Of a DNA stretch of 64,000 nt, positions 9,863 to 19,326 are shown piece by piece; position 1 is the stretch's first letter, and each line of letters opens with the position of its first letter. Under the pieces are notes generated by a model. That model had not been told where the DNA came from, did no database searches, and saw only the letters and a program-made list of their open reading frames with translations. This DNA is from Streptomyces sp. SID8352 (lineage in GTDB: Bacteria > Actinomycetota > Actinomycetes > Streptomycetales > Streptomycetaceae). The stretch spans positions 206,605 through 270,604 of the forward strand of contig NZ_WWGX01000006.1 in NCBI RefSeq assembly GCF_009862265.1, in the 5' to 3' direction. Made by a program: the position numbers and the translations under genes.

Positions 9863-10876
9863 ATGGCGCAGATGCTCGCCGCCCGCCTGCACGTCCCGAG
9901 CCGCACCCTGCGGATGGAGGAGGTGCCCCGGCCGCAGCCCGGACCCGGGGAGGTCCTGGTCAAGGTCGAGGCCGCCGGGGTGTGCCTGTCCGACGTCCAC
10001 CTCATCGACGGCACCCTCACCCCGCTGCTCCTGCCCGGCGACACCGTCACCCTCGGCCACGAGGTCGCCGGCACCATCGCCGAGACCGGCCCCGGCGTCA
10101 CGGCCTGGTCGCCCGGGCAGCGGGTCGTGCTGTACGCCGGAGAGGTCCGCGACGGGGTCACCCACACGCGGGGTGTCGACTACGACGGCGGCTGGGCCGA
10201 GTACGCACTGTCCTCCGCCACCGCCCTGACCGCGCTGCCCGACTCCATCCCGTTCGAACAGGGCGCGATCATCCCCGACGCCGTCTCCACGCCCTGGGGT
10301 GCCATCACCGACACCGGTGCCGTCCGCCCCGGCGAGGCGGCCGGTGTCTGGGGGGCCGGCGGCCTCGGCGTGCACGCCGTGCAACTGCTGCGCGCCGTGG
10401 GCGCCTGCCCGGTCGTCGCCGTCGACCCCACCCCGGTCGCCCGCGAGCGCGCCACGGCCGCCGGTGCCGATCTCGCCCTCGACCCCGCCGATCCGGAGCT
10501 CCCGCAGGCCGTCGCGGCGGCGACGGGAGGGGCGGGGCTCGCCGTCGCCTTCGACTTCGCGGGGGTGCCGCCGGTGCGCGAGCAGGCCGTCTCCGTCCTC
10601 GCCCCCAAGGGCCGGCTGGTGCTGGTGGGCCTGACCGACAAGCCGCTCAACCTCACCGACGGCACCCGCTTCAGCTACCTCCAGCAGCGGGTCCTCGGGC
10701 ACTACGGCTCCGACATGCCGGTGGCCCTGCCGCAGCTCCTCCGCCTCGTCCAGGGCGGGCGGCTGGACTTCTCCGGCTCCATCAGCGGGGTGCTGCCGCT
10801 GGCCGACGCCGCCGAGGCGGTCGCCCGGCTGGAGAGCAAGGAGGGCAACCCGGTCCGTCTGATCCTGCGCCCCTGA
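9863..10876 (+). CDS. Zinc-type alcohol dehydrogenase (MDR superfamily) without the structural-zinc lobe
   Basis: A 337-residue MDR oxidoreductase. Catalytic zinc ligands are visible as Cys41 (VCLSDVH) and His66-Glu67 (GHEVAG). The NAD(P)-binding motif GAGGLGVHAVQLL lies near residue 165. The segment that normally holds four Cys for structural zinc reads YAGEVRDGVTHTRGVDYDGG and has no Cys, so that zinc is absent. AAGGAGG sits 7 bp before ATG 9863. Probable role is NAD(P)-dependent oxidation of an alcohol or reduction of an aldehyde; substrate unknown. It is likely repressed by the divergent TetR protein. Confidence 0.88.
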   Translation: MAQMLAARLHVPSRTLRMEEVPRPQPGPGEVLVKVEAAGVCLSDVHLIDGTLTPLLLPGDTVTLGHEVAGTIAETGPGVTAWSPGQRVVLYAGEVRDGVTHTRGVDYDGGWAEYALSSATALTALPDSIPFEQGAIIPDAVSTPWGAITDTGAVRPGEAAGVWGAGGLGVHAVQLLRAVGACPVVAVDPTPVARERATAAGADLALDPADPELPQAVAAATGGAGLAVAFDFAGVPPVREQAVSVLAPKGRLVLVGLTDKPLNLTDGTRFSYLQQRVLGHYGSDMPVALPQLLRLVQGGRLDFSGSISGVLPLADAAEAVARLESKEGNPVRLILRP

Positions 10877-10890
10877 CCCGCCCCGGGCCA

Positions 10891-10921
10891 CCGGACGGGG
10901 ACGGCCCCCGCCCCCGTCCGG
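10891..10921 (+). terminator. Hairpin terminator after the alcohol dehydrogenase gene
   Basis: CCGGACGGGG pairs perfectly with CCCCGTCCGG across an 11-nt loop, starting 15 bp after the stop codon. No T-run follows, as is usual in Streptomyces. Confidence 0.6.
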
Positions 10922-10929
10922 CCACCGGT

Positions 10930-10972
10930 CCGATCCGCTCAGATCCGATCCGCTCAGATCCGGTCCGAGCGG
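10930..10972. repeat. 15-bp tandem repeat
   Basis: CCGATCCGCTCAGAT occurs twice head to tail (10930-10944, 10945-10959), followed by a partial third copy CCGGTCCGAGCGG. It lies in the gap between the alcohol dehydrogenase and BlaI-like genes and encodes nothing recognisable. Confidence 0.75.
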
Positions 10973-11272
10973 TGACGGCGGCGGCGCCCCGGCCGGTGAG
11001 CCCGGCTCCGTTCGCGGGATCGCGGTGACCGCCATGGGGCCGACCGGTCGGCATGTCGTCCGCGCCGCCCGCAGGCGTCGCGCCCGGACCGGGCGTCCTT
11101 GCTCCACGGCGGAGCGGCGCCCCGGCCGGGGGCACCGCCCGGTCCGCAGAGCGTGGGGTCCTGGGGCCCGGCCTCCCGGGACGCGTCGCTCCCCGCCCGC
11201 CCCGGGCACACCTCCCGGCCGTCTATACGATGTCCCCTCGGACAACGGACGGCGGCGGAAGGGAGGCGGGCG
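10973..11272. other. Intergenic region before the BlaI/M56 pair
   Basis: No gene was recognised. TATACG at 11224-11229, about 45 bp before the BlaI-like start, is a plausible -10 element in otherwise GC-rich sequence and could also be part of the BlaI-type operator. No matching -35 element was seen. Confidence 0.35.
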
Positions 11273-11659
11273 GTGACGGATCACCGGCGCCCGAGGCGCA
11301 GGGGCCAGGGCGAGCTGGAGGCACTGGTGCTGGCGGCGCTGCGCGAGGCGGACGGCCCCGTCACGGCGGGCTGGGTGCAGGAGCACATGGGCGGCGACCT
11401 CGCCTACACCACGGTGATCACGATCCTGACCCGGCTGCTCGACAAGGGCGCCGTCGGCCGCGAGCGCGCGGGCCGTTCCTTCGCCTGGACCCCGGCGGCG
11501 GACCAGGCCGGGCTGGCAGCGCGCAAGATGCGCAAGGTCCTGGACGGGGAGAGCGACCGCATGGCCGTCCTCGCCAGCTTCGTCACCGGGCTGGACCCGG
11601 ACGACGAGCGCCTGCTGCGCGAACTCCTGGAGCACGGACGCGGCCCGGAGGACGTCTGA
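11273..11659 (+). CDS. BlaI/MecI-family winged-helix repressor
   Basis: A 128-residue DNA-binding protein. GELEALVLAALREADGPVTAG and the recognition region YTTVITILTRLLDKGAVGRE match the Penicillinase_R (BlaI/MecI) winged helix (about residues 10-80). The C-terminal part is the dimerisation helix. GTG at 11273 follows GGGAGG. It is 6 bp upstream of an M56-family membrane peptidase gene, the classical sensor partner that cleaves or inactivates such repressors. In Streptomyces such pairs are widespread and not always linked to beta-lactam resistance. Confidence 0.9.
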   Translation: MTDHRRPRRRGQGELEALVLAALREADGPVTAGWVQEHMGGDLAYTTVITILTRLLDKGAVGRERAGRSFAWTPAADQAGLAARKMRKVLDGESDRMAVLASFVTGLDPDDERLLRELLEHGRGPEDV

Positions 11660-11665
11660 CGCCTC

Positions 11666-12598
11666 ATGGGGTTCTTCGTCTTACTGCCACTGGTCCTGCC
11701 GCTGACGGCATGGCCCGTCGCGCGGCTGGCGGAGCAGCATCTGCACCCGCGCACCGCCACCCGCCTGCTGTCCGCCGTGGCCGCCGTGATGGCCCTGTGC
11801 AGCACGGTCTGCCTGGCCCTGGTCATGGTGGTCGGCACCGCCCAGCTCCCCGGCAACCCGCTGCCCGACGCCTGGTCCGACCCCGAGGTGCGGGCGGCGG
11901 TGCCCCACGACGAGATCATCGGCCGGGCGGCCATACCCGCGCTGTGCGCCGTGGTGGCCGCCTCGGCGCGGGCCCTGTGGCGCCACGGCCGGGTGCGCCG
12001 TCGCGCCCACCGCGCGCTCGCCGGACTGCCCGGCCGCGAGGTGGCCGTCCTGCCCGACGCGACGCCCTACGCCTACGCGCTGCCCGGCGGGGAGCGGGAC
12101 CGGGTGGTGGTGAGCACCGGACTGCTCGGCCTGCTCCGGCCCGGGGAGCGGCGCGCGCTGTTCGCGCACGAGCGGGCCCACCTGGCCGCCCGCCACCACC
12201 GCTTCCTGCTCACCGTGCGGCTCGCGGCGCTCGCCAACCCGTTCCTCCGGCCGCTGCGGACGGCCGTCGCCTACACGGCGGAGCGGTGGGCGGACGAGGA
12301 GGCCGCCCGGACGGTGGGGGACCGCCGCGTGGTGGCGGTCGCGATCGGCAGGGCGGCCCTGGTCTCGCGCGGCGCCCCGCACGCCGTGTTCGCGGGGCTC
12401 GCGGCGCCCGGTCCGGTGCCGCGCCGGGTGGCGGCCCTGCTGGGTCCGGCCCCCGCGGTGCGCAACTGGCCCTCGGTTTTCACCTCGGTGGGCCTGGCGG
12501 CCTGGGCGGCGGCGGCCGGGACCGCCGTCTCCGCGATGTCGTCCGCGAACTCCGCCGTCACGATGTTCCTCATCCTCCGCGCCGCGACCCCCCTGTAG
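11666..12598 (+). CDS. M56-family (BlaR1/MecR1-like) membrane metallopeptidase
   Basis: A 310-residue membrane protease. TM segments occur at about residues 2-15, 33-58, 89-100 and 270-300. The cytoplasmic zinc-binding motif is AHERAH (HExxH) near residue 171, and ERWADEEA downstream supplies the third ligand. The family cleaves BlaI-type repressors after sensing a signal. No extracellular penicillin-binding domain is present, so the stimulus is not evident. It is coupled to the BlaI-like gene (6-bp gap), and the two form one operon. Confidence 0.88.
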   Translation: MGFFVLLPLVLPLTAWPVARLAEQHLHPRTATRLLSAVAAVMALCSTVCLALVMVVGTAQLPGNPLPDAWSDPEVRAAVPHDEIIGRAAIPALCAVVAASARALWRHGRVRRRAHRALAGLPGREVAVLPDATPYAYALPGGERDRVVVSTGLLGLLRPGERRALFAHERAHLAARHHRFLLTVRLAALANPFLRPLRTAVAYTAERWADEEAARTVGDRRVVAVAIGRAALVSRGAPHAVFAGLAAPGPVPRRVAALLGPAPAVRNWPSVFTSVGLAAWAAAAGTAVSAMSSANSAVTMFLILRAATPL

Positions 12599-12699
12599 CG
12601 ACCGGGCGGGCCCGGCGGGCGTGACCGCCGTCGCGGCCCGGGGCCGTGGTGGGCCGGCGGGGCGGGGCCATGGTGTGCCGGCGGGGCGGGCGCGGCGGG

Positions 12700-13152
12700 T
12701 CAGTCCATCAGCCCGGCGGCCAGGGCCGCGCCCAGCTCCCAGCAGGCGTCCAGGTCGCCCTTGGCGGGCTCACCGATCACGCTGACCGCCGGGGCGGCGC
12801 GCTGCCAGCCCAGTCCCGTGGTGATCGTCTCGATGGCGCGGGCCGCGCCGGTGGTGTCGTTGCCGCCGTGCACGTAGGAGCCGAAGGGCCTGCCTCGGGT
12901 CTCGTCCAGGCAGGGGTAGTACACCTGGTCGAAGAAGTGCTTCAGCGCCCCCGAGACGTACCCCAGGTTGGCCGGGGTGCCCACCAGGTATCCGTCGGCC
13001 TCCAGGACGTCGATCGGGGTGGCCGCGAGCGCCGCCCGCCGCACCACCCGCACCCCCTCGATCTCCGGGGCCGTGGCCCCGGCCACGACGGCTTCGAGGA
13101 GCGCCTGGCAGTTCGGGGACGGCGTGTGATGCACGATCAGCAGAGTGGGCAC
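12700..13152 (-). CDS. Flavodoxin-family protein
   Basis: A 150-residue flavodoxin-like protein. The N-terminal strand MPTLLIVHHTPSPNCQALLEAV provides the FMN phosphate loop. GTPANLGYVSGALKHFFDQV matches the second flavin-contact loop of NAD(P)H-dependent FMN oxidoreductase-like proteins, and GSYVHGGND the third. It is cytosolic and probably an FMN-dependent electron carrier or reductase; partner unknown. It is transcribed on the minus strand downstream of the MFS gene but separated from it by a strong hairpin, so it likely has its own promoter. Confidence 0.82.
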   Translation of the reverse strand: MPTLLIVHHTPSPNCQALLEAVVAGATAPEIEGVRVVRRAALAATPIDVLEADGYLVGTPANLGYVSGALKHFFDQVYYPCLDETRGRPFGSYVHGGNDTTGAARAIETITTGLGWQRAAPAVSVIGEPAKGDLDACWELGAALAAGLMD

Positions 13153-13298
13153 CTCCGCAGCCTGCCGTCCCCCGCGTTACGACCGCAACACGCGCCGCGC
13201 GTCCGGGCCGCGTCCCTCCGGGGGAGACACCCCCGGCCCCCGCCCCGCACGCCGCCTGTCGTCCGCCGGGCACGACGCCTTGCGTCCGCCGACCCGAC

Positions 13299-13350
13299 GT
13301 ACGGGGGAGCCGCCCGCCCCCGGTACCGGGGACGGGCGGCTCCCCCGTAC
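13299..13350 (-). terminator. Very strong hairpin after the MFS gene
   Basis: An 18-bp perfect stem (arms 13299-13316 and 13333-13350, arm begins GTACGGGGGAGCCGCCCG). The 16-nt loop itself contains the palindrome CCCCGGTACCGGGG. It lies 17 bp beyond the stop of the minus-strand MFS gene at 13368. Confidence 0.8.
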
Positions 13351-13367
13351 GGGTGGCGCGGCCGGGC

Positions 13368-14966
13368 TCAGCCGACCGGGGCGGCCGGGGTTTCGGCCGC
13401 CCCGGCGGACTCCTCGGCCAGGCGCTCCATGCCGCTGGTGGTCTTCAGCGGCTTCTCCTTCAGGAACACCACGGCCACCAGCGCGAGCAGCGCGAACGGC
13501 GTGGCGACCAGGAACAGGTCGGCGGTGGCCACACCGTAGGCGTGCTCGACGACGGCGCGGATCGGCCCGGGCAGTGTGGACATGTCGGGGACGGTGGTCT
13601 CGCCGGAGCCCCCGCCCGGCACGGCGGCGCCGGTCTCCCGCAGGCCCTTGGCGATCTCGTCGCCGACCCGGCTGGCGAGGACGGCACCGAGGACGCTCGT
13701 GCCGATGGTGCCGCCCATGCTGCGGAAGAAGGACAGCACGGAGGTGGCCGTGCCCAGCTCGGCGGCGGGCACGTCGTTCTGCGCGGCGAGCACCAGGTTC
13801 TGCATCAGCATGCCGACGCCGATGCCGAGGATCGCCATGTAGATGCTGAGCAGCCCGAAGTGGGTGCCCGCGTCGATGGTCGACAGCAGCGCGAGGCCGA
13901 CGGCCATGATGATCGCGCCCGCCACCAGGTACCGCTTCCACCTGCCGGTCCGGCTGATCACCTGCCCGGCCACGGTGGACGACACCAGCAGCCCCATGAT
14001 CATCGGCAGGCTCATCAGGCCCGCGACCGTGGGTGACTTGCCCAGGGAGATCTGGAAGTACTGGGAGAGGAAGACGGTCCCGCCGAACATGGCGACGCCG
14101 ACGAACAGGCTCGCGACCGTGGTGAGTGTCACCGTGCGGTTGCGGAAGATGCCGAGCGGGATGACCGGCTCGGCGGTCCGCGCCTCCACGAGGACGGCGA
14201 GCGCCAGCACCAGCACACCGGAGGCGGCCAGGGTCAGGCTCTGCCAGGAGCCCCAGGCGAACTCGTTGCCCGCCAGCGTGACCCAGATCAGCAGACCGCT
14301 GACACCGGCGACGATCAGGAACGCGCCGAGCCAGTCGATGCGCACCTCGCGCCGCACGGTGGGCAGCCGCAGCGTGCGCTGGAGCAGCGCGATGGCCAGC
14401 AGCGCGAACGGCACCCCGATGAAGAAGCACCAGCGCCAGCCCAGCCACGAGGTGTCGACCAGCACGCCGCCGACCAGCGGACCGGCGACGGTGCCCACGG
14501 CGAAGACCGCGCCGAAGATCCCGGCGTACTTGCCGAGCTGGCGCGGCGGGATGATGGAGGCCATGACGACCTGGGCGAGAGCGGTCAGACCGCCCGCGCC
14601 GATGCCCTGCACCACGCGGCTGAAGATGAGCAGGCCCACACCGTGCGAGAAGCCCGCCAGCAGCGAGCCGACCACGAACATGGCCAGCGAGAGCTGGAGC
14701 AGCAGCTTCTTGTTGAAGAGGTCGGACAGCTTGCCCCACAGCGGCACCGTGGCCGTCATGGCCAGCAGTTCCGAGGTGACGACCCAGGTGTAGGCGGACT
14801 GGGTGGCGCCCAGGTCGGCGATGATCGTCGGCAGCGCGTTGGCCACCACGGTCCCGGCCAGGATCGCGACGAACATTCCGGCCATCAGACCGGACATGGC
14901 CTGGAGTATCTGCCGGTGGGACATGGCGGCGGGAGGCGCGGCGGCGGGCGCCTGGGTTGGGGTCAC
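13368..14966 (-). CDS. MFS drug exporter, DHA2 14-TM family, TetR-controlled
   Basis: A 532-residue multidrug exporter of the EmrB/QacA type. TM1 is followed by TVVANALPTIIADLG (motif D1-like), motif A is WGKLSDLFNKK, and motif C lies at GPLVGGVLVD. About fourteen TM segments are present, with a long extracytoplasmic loop before TM14 (residues 440-480). The start is GTG at 14966. The gene follows a TetR-family gene on the same strand with a 90-bp gap, which points to a TetR-exporter operon. A strong terminator follows. Confidence 0.9.
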   Translation of the reverse strand: MTPTQAPAAAPPAAMSHRQILQAMSGLMAGMFVAILAGTVVANALPTIIADLGATQSAYTWVVTSELLAMTATVPLWGKLSDLFNKKLLLQLSLAMFVVGSLLAGFSHGVGLLIFSRVVQGIGAGGLTALAQVVMASIIPPRQLGKYAGIFGAVFAVGTVAGPLVGGVLVDTSWLGWRWCFFIGVPFALLAIALLQRTLRLPTVRREVRIDWLGAFLIVAGVSGLLIWVTLAGNEFAWGSWQSLTLAASGVLVLALAVLVEARTAEPVIPLGIFRNRTVTLTTVASLFVGVAMFGGTVFLSQYFQISLGKSPTVAGLMSLPMIMGLLVSSTVAGQVISRTGRWKRYLVAGAIIMAVGLALLSTIDAGTHFGLLSIYMAILGIGVGMLMQNLVLAAQNDVPAAELGTATSVLSFFRSMGGTIGTSVLGAVLASRVGDEIAKGLRETGAAVPGGGSGETTVPDMSTLPGPIRAVVEHAYGVATADLFLVATPFALLALVAVVFLKEKPLKTTSGMERLAEESAGAAETPAAPVG

Positions 14967-15056
14967 GGGATCTCTTTCATGGTGGTCTGGGGCTCGCGAA
15001 CGAGCGGGGGAGCACGGACCGGGGTCCGGGGGACCGGCCGGCCGGCGTGCGAGGTC

Positions 15057-15791
15057 TCAGGCGGGAGGCGCCGGAAGGCCGGCGGTGAGGAGGGCGAACG
15101 CCTCGTCGAAGACGGGGAGCAGGGAGGCGTCCTCCTGGTGCGTGAACCAGTGCTCCACGCTCGTGCGCACCGCGGTGACCGCGACCGCGGCCAGCAGCCG
15201 GGGATAGAGGTCGAGCGCCGCGCGCCGGTCCTCGTGGGACCCGGCACCGGCACCGGCCCAGTCCGCCGCGGCACCGCGGGCGGGTCCGACGGGCCCGGGC
15301 GCGGCCGGACCGGACGGGCCGTTCCGGCCGCCGGGGGCGGTGGAGCGCAGCCGGAGCGCGACGGCCTCGGCCAGTTCCGTCTCGTGCGCCATGTGCGCGC
15401 ACAGCATCCGCACCAGCAGGTGCGGGGCGGTGTGCAGCACCTTGATGTGCAGCCGCCACAGCTCGTGCTGGTGCTCCGCCTCGGCCAGTTCGGCGGTCAG
15501 GGCGTCGTGCAGGGCCTCCACCGGGGAGAGCCCGAAGGGCGCGTCCAGTACGGCGCGTCGCATCCGGATGCCCGCGTCCGGGTCGATCGCCACGAAGGCG
15601 TCGTCGCGCGAGTCGAAGTAGTTGAAGAACGTCCGCACGGAGACCCCGGCCGCGGCGCTGATCGCCTCGACCGTGACACGGTCCGCCCCGTGCTCCGCGG
15701 CGAGCCGCACCGCGGACTCCGCGAGGGCGGCCCGCGTGGCGCGCTTCTTGCGCTCCCGCAGGCCGCCCCCGGGGACGTTCTTCTCGGACAT
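15057..15791 (-). CDS. TetR-family regulator of the downstream MFS exporter
   Basis: A 244-residue repressor. The HTH lies at about residues 15-60 (VTVEAISAAAGVSVRTFFNY), and the C-terminal domain is alpha-helical with an inserted Pro/Gly/Ala-rich loop (around residues 165-195) that is unusual for the family. Possible starts are ATG 15791, ATG 15800 and TTG 15809; 15791 is used because MSEKNVPGGGLRERK fits the family N-terminus. None has a good ribosome-binding site. An 8-bp dyad (15792-15820) overlaps the possible starts, indicating autorepression. It probably also controls the exporter downstream. Confidence 0.85.
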   Translation of the reverse strand: MSEKNVPGGGLRERKKRATRAALAESAVRLAAEHGADRVTVEAISAAAGVSVRTFFNYFDSRDDAFVAIDPDAGIRMRRAVLDAPFGLSPVEALHDALTAELAEAEHQHELWRLHIKVLHTAPHLLVRMLCAHMAHETELAEAVALRLRSTAPGGRNGPSGPAAPGPVGPARGAAADWAGAGAGSHEDRRAALDLYPRLLAAVAVTAVRTSVEHWFTHQEDASLLPVFDEAFALLTAGLPAPPA

Positions 15792-15820
15792 GGCGTGCAT
15801 GCTATGCAAATCTGCACGCC
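15792..15820. promoter_or_regulatory. Likely TetR autoregulatory operator
   Basis: GGCGTGCA and TGCACGCC are perfect inverted repeats with a 13-bp spacer that contains further TGCA-like steps. The element touches the start codons of the TetR gene and lies between it and an AT-rich -10-like stretch (complement of AAAATTATTAA, 15825-15835). Confidence 0.55.
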
Positions 15821-15831
15821 CTGCAAAATTA

Positions 15832-16763
<932 letters not shown>

Positions 16764-17252
16764 CCCGGACCGGCGGCCCGCCCGGCCGCCCGCCCCGGCG
16801 GCCCGGTTCCCGACGCGGGGGCCGGGCCGTTCGCCGTGCCTGCGGCCGTTCCCCCGGCCACCGCGACGCACATCGCGGCCCCTCCGGGGATCCGGCGCGG
16901 CGCGTCCGGCGGGGCCCTCGCGTCCGGGCGCCGTTCGCGAAGGTCGCCGGTCGTCCCGGTCGCCCGGCGTCGAGGTCGTCCGGCGTCGCGGTCGCCGGAA
17001 AAGGGCCGGCGGCGGCTCCCGGCTGGTCGGGACCGACACGCGCGGGCGGGGCGCCGGAGGCGGCCGTGGTGCGGGCGACCGCCGTCACCGGGCCGGCGCC
17101 GACCGCGGCGCCCCTCGACATCGTCGGCACGCACGCCATCTTTCGACGCCGACAGGAGACCAGCGGGAGCGCGGCGACGTGGGCGGGCACGGCCGCGCGA
17201 TACCTTATTGCACATCCTTTGCAGGAACACATGATGTGCGAGAGAGGTGGCC
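16764..17252. other. Intergenic region before the tsaD-like gene
   Basis: No gene was recognised on either strand. The only AT-richer part is at the right end (GATACCTTATTGCACATCC, about 17199-17217), which probably holds the tsaD-like promoter. Complementary GGGCC/GGCCC blocks just after 16763 may terminate the CstR-like gene. Confidence 0.4.
17210..17239. promoter_or_regulatory. Inverted repeat in the tsaD-like leader
   Basis: GCACATC (17210-17216) and GATGTGC (17233-17239) are exact complements with a 16-bp spacer, ending just before the ribosome-binding site AGAGAGG. It could be an operator or a leader hairpin. Confidence 0.4.
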
Positions 17253-18320
17253 GTGGTGGCTCCGGTGGTGCTGGGCATCGAGTCGTCGTGCGACGAGACC
17301 GGGGCCGGGATCGTCTCCGGCGGGCGGCTGCTCGCGCACGTCGTCGCATCGAGCATGGATGAGCACGCGCGTTTCGGGGGAGTGGTCCCCGAGATCGCCT
17401 CCCGCGCTCATCTCCAGGCGTTCAACCCCGTGGTCAGGGAGGCCCTGGGGCAGGCGGGGATGGGCCTGGAGGACATCGACGCCGTCGCGGTGACCACCGG
17501 GCCAGGTCTCTCGGGGGCGCTCCAGGTCGGTCTGTCCGGGGCGAAGGCACTGGCGTACGCCACGGGGGTGCCGCTGTACGGGGTGCATCATCTGGCCGGG
17601 CACGTGGCCGCCGACACCCTGGAGCACGGGCCGCTGCCCGACCCGTGCGTGGTGCTGATCGTCTCCGGCGGGCACACCTCGTTGCTGCTGGTGCGCGACC
17701 TGGTGCGTGATCCGATCCTGCACCTGGGTGACACCGTGGACGACGCGGCGGGCGAGTGCTTCGACAAGGTCGCCCGCGTCTTCGGCCTCCCCTATCCGGG
17801 GGGCCCGGCCATCGACCGCGCCGCCCAGGGGGGCAACCCGTGCGCTGTCGCCTTCCCCCGCCCGCTCCTGGGCTCGAAGGAGCACCCGTACGCGTTCTCC
17901 TTCTCCGGCCTGAAGACGGCCGCCGCCCGCTGGGCCGAGCGGCGCCGGGCCCGCGGTGAGGAGATCCCGCTGGCCGACGGCGCCGCCTCGTTGCAGGAGG
18001 CGGTCGCGGACGTGCTGACCCGCAAGGCGCTGGCGGCCTGCCGCCAGTACGAGGTGGGGACCCTGGTCGTGGTGGGCGGCGTCGCGGCGAACTCGCGGGT
18101 GCGGGCGCTGGCCGAGGAGCGGTGCGCGGCCGCCGGTGTGGAGCTGCGGGTGCCGCCGCTGACACTGTGCACCGACAACGGGGCGATGATCGCCGCCGTC
18201 GGCGACCTCCTGGTCCGGGCGGGCGCCGATCCGGCGCAGCTGGACCTGTCCGTCGACCCGTCCGCCCCGCTGGAGCGCGCCGTGCTGCACCCGGCCGCCC
18301 AGCCCGCGCGGGTGGCGTGA
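17253..18320 (+). CDS. tsaD: TsaD/Kae1-family protein (tRNA t6A threonylcarbamoyltransferase), possible paralogue
   Basis: A 355-residue ASKHA-fold protein. [12 protein letters not shown] near the N-terminus, the metal ligands VHHLAGH (HxxxH), [35 protein letters not shown] and [10 protein letters not shown] are all TsaD signatures. The family transfers threonylcarbamoyl to A37 of ANN-decoding tRNAs with TsaB and TsaE. Start: AGAGAGG (17241-17247) sits 5 bp before GTG 17253; GTG 17247 and 17256 are alternatives. Streptomyces normally keep tsaD beside tsaB and rimI. Here it is alone and its sequence ([22 protein letters not shown]) looks divergent, so this may be a second copy. Confidence 0.88.
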   Translation: MVAPVVLGIESSCDETGAGIVSGGRLLAHVVASSMDEHARFGGVVPEIASRAHLQAFNPVVREALGQAGMGLEDIDAVAVTTGPGLSGALQVGLSGAKALAYATGVPLYGVHHLAGHVAADTLEHGPLPDPCVVLIVSGGHTSLLLVRDLVRDPILHLGDTVDDAAGECFDKVARVFGLPYPGGPAIDRAAQGGNPCAVAFPRPLLGSKEHPYAFSFSGLKTAAARWAERRRARGEEIPLADGAASLQEAVADVLTRKALAACRQYEVGTLVVVGGVAANSRVRALAEERCAAAGVELRVPPLTLCTDNGAMIAAVGDLLVRAGADPAQLDLSVDPSAPLERAVLHPAAQPARVA

Positions 18321-18325
18321 GGGAA

Positions 18326-18891
18326 GTGGCCGCGCGTTCTCCGACCGGGGCCGAGCTGCCGGCCCGCGGGGAGGACGTGCGGCGTGTGTACCGGGAGGCG
18401 TTCGCCGGTCCGTCGTGGTCGGAGGACGCCTCGACGGCGGGCCGGTCCGTCGACCGGCCGGCGCCACCGCTCGGCCCGGCTTCACCGCCGTCGGCGCCCT
18501 CACTGTGGACGACGTCCCGCTCGGCCCGGCCACCGCCCGGACCACGCCCGTCCCGTTTCCGTCCGGCCGCTGCTACCCGCAGGGCGCCGCCGTCCTGGGG
18601 GCGGAGCGGACGGCGGGGTGGCTGTGCGAGGGCCGGGAGGTCGACGGGACGGCCGTCGCTCCGTCCGTGCGCGGGCGCGGGGTGGGCACGGCCCTCCTGG
18701 ACGCGGTCACCGCGGACGCCCCCGGGGGCCGGTGCCGGCTGCTGACCTCCGTCCGCGCCAGCACCACGCCCGCGTTCCGCCGGCGCCGGGGCCGGACACA
18801 GGCCGCCCCTCCCGCGCCCGAGGGCAGCGGCCTCGTCGTCCTCCTGGGCCCCGGGCATCAGGCCCGTGCCGAAGCTCCCCATCCGCTCTGA
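18326..18891 (+). pseudogene. Frameshifted GNAT acetyltransferase
   Basis: The frame starting GTG 18326 (VAARSPTGAELPARGEDVRR, then VYREAFAGPSWSEDAS) matches a GNAT N-terminus but degenerates after about 18455. A second frame continues with ARPGFTAVGALTVDDV and a complete motif A, VAPSVRGRGVGTALLDAV, to the stop at 18891. Joining the two gives a normal length of about 190 residues, so one indel around 18440-18470 explains the break. GAGGGA overlaps the upstream TsaD stop, so the two genes were coupled. It could be a sequencing error. The usual aromatic residue in the xxYRRxGW motif is also changed (AFRRRRG). Confidence 0.65.
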
Positions 18892-19326
18892 CCGACCCGG
18901 GGAGCACTCGTGCGTACCGCTGACATCGGCAGCCCCTTCCTCGACCGCTTCGCCGCCCGCGGCCGCGGCGGTCCCGGACACGCGGCCCGGACACGCGGCC
19001 CGGACACGCGGCCCTGACACACGGAGAGGGCGCCCGCCACCGGACCGGCCGCCGCGAACAGCGCCCCCGCCCCGGAGCGTCCGGCCCGTCCCGGAACGGC
19101 GCCCGTCCCGGCTCCGGGTGACGCCGTCCCGTCCCGGCGCCCGCGCCGTGCCCCCGCTCCCGGATCGCTCCGTGCCCCCGCTCCCGGAACGCCCCGTGCC
19201 CCCTTCGGCCCGGCAGGTGACCCGAACGGCCCTCACGGGTACCCGCCCCGTCCCAGCAGGGTGTGGGATGTGCACCGCGGCACCCGCCCCGGCGACGACC
19301 GTCTCCCGAACGGGAAAGGACCCCCG
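18892..19326. other. Repeat-rich intergenic region before the phosphoketolase gene
   Basis: No gene seen. It contains the 13-bp tandem repeat at 18973-19024 and a 24-bp unit beginning CCGTGCCCCCGCTCCCGGA repeated twice (19146-19169, 19170-19193) with a partial third. The phosphoketolase ribosome-binding site GAAAGGA lies at its right end. Confidence 0.5.
18973..19024. repeat. 13-bp tandem repeat, four units
   Basis: CCCGGACACGCGG is repeated three times exactly (18973-18985, 18986-18998, 18999-19011), followed by a diverged fourth unit CCCTGACACACGG. Non-coding. Confidence 0.85.

Noticed and set aside
18973..19024. Possible CRISPR-like array
   Set aside because: Units are contiguous 13-mers without spacers; no cas genes in the window.
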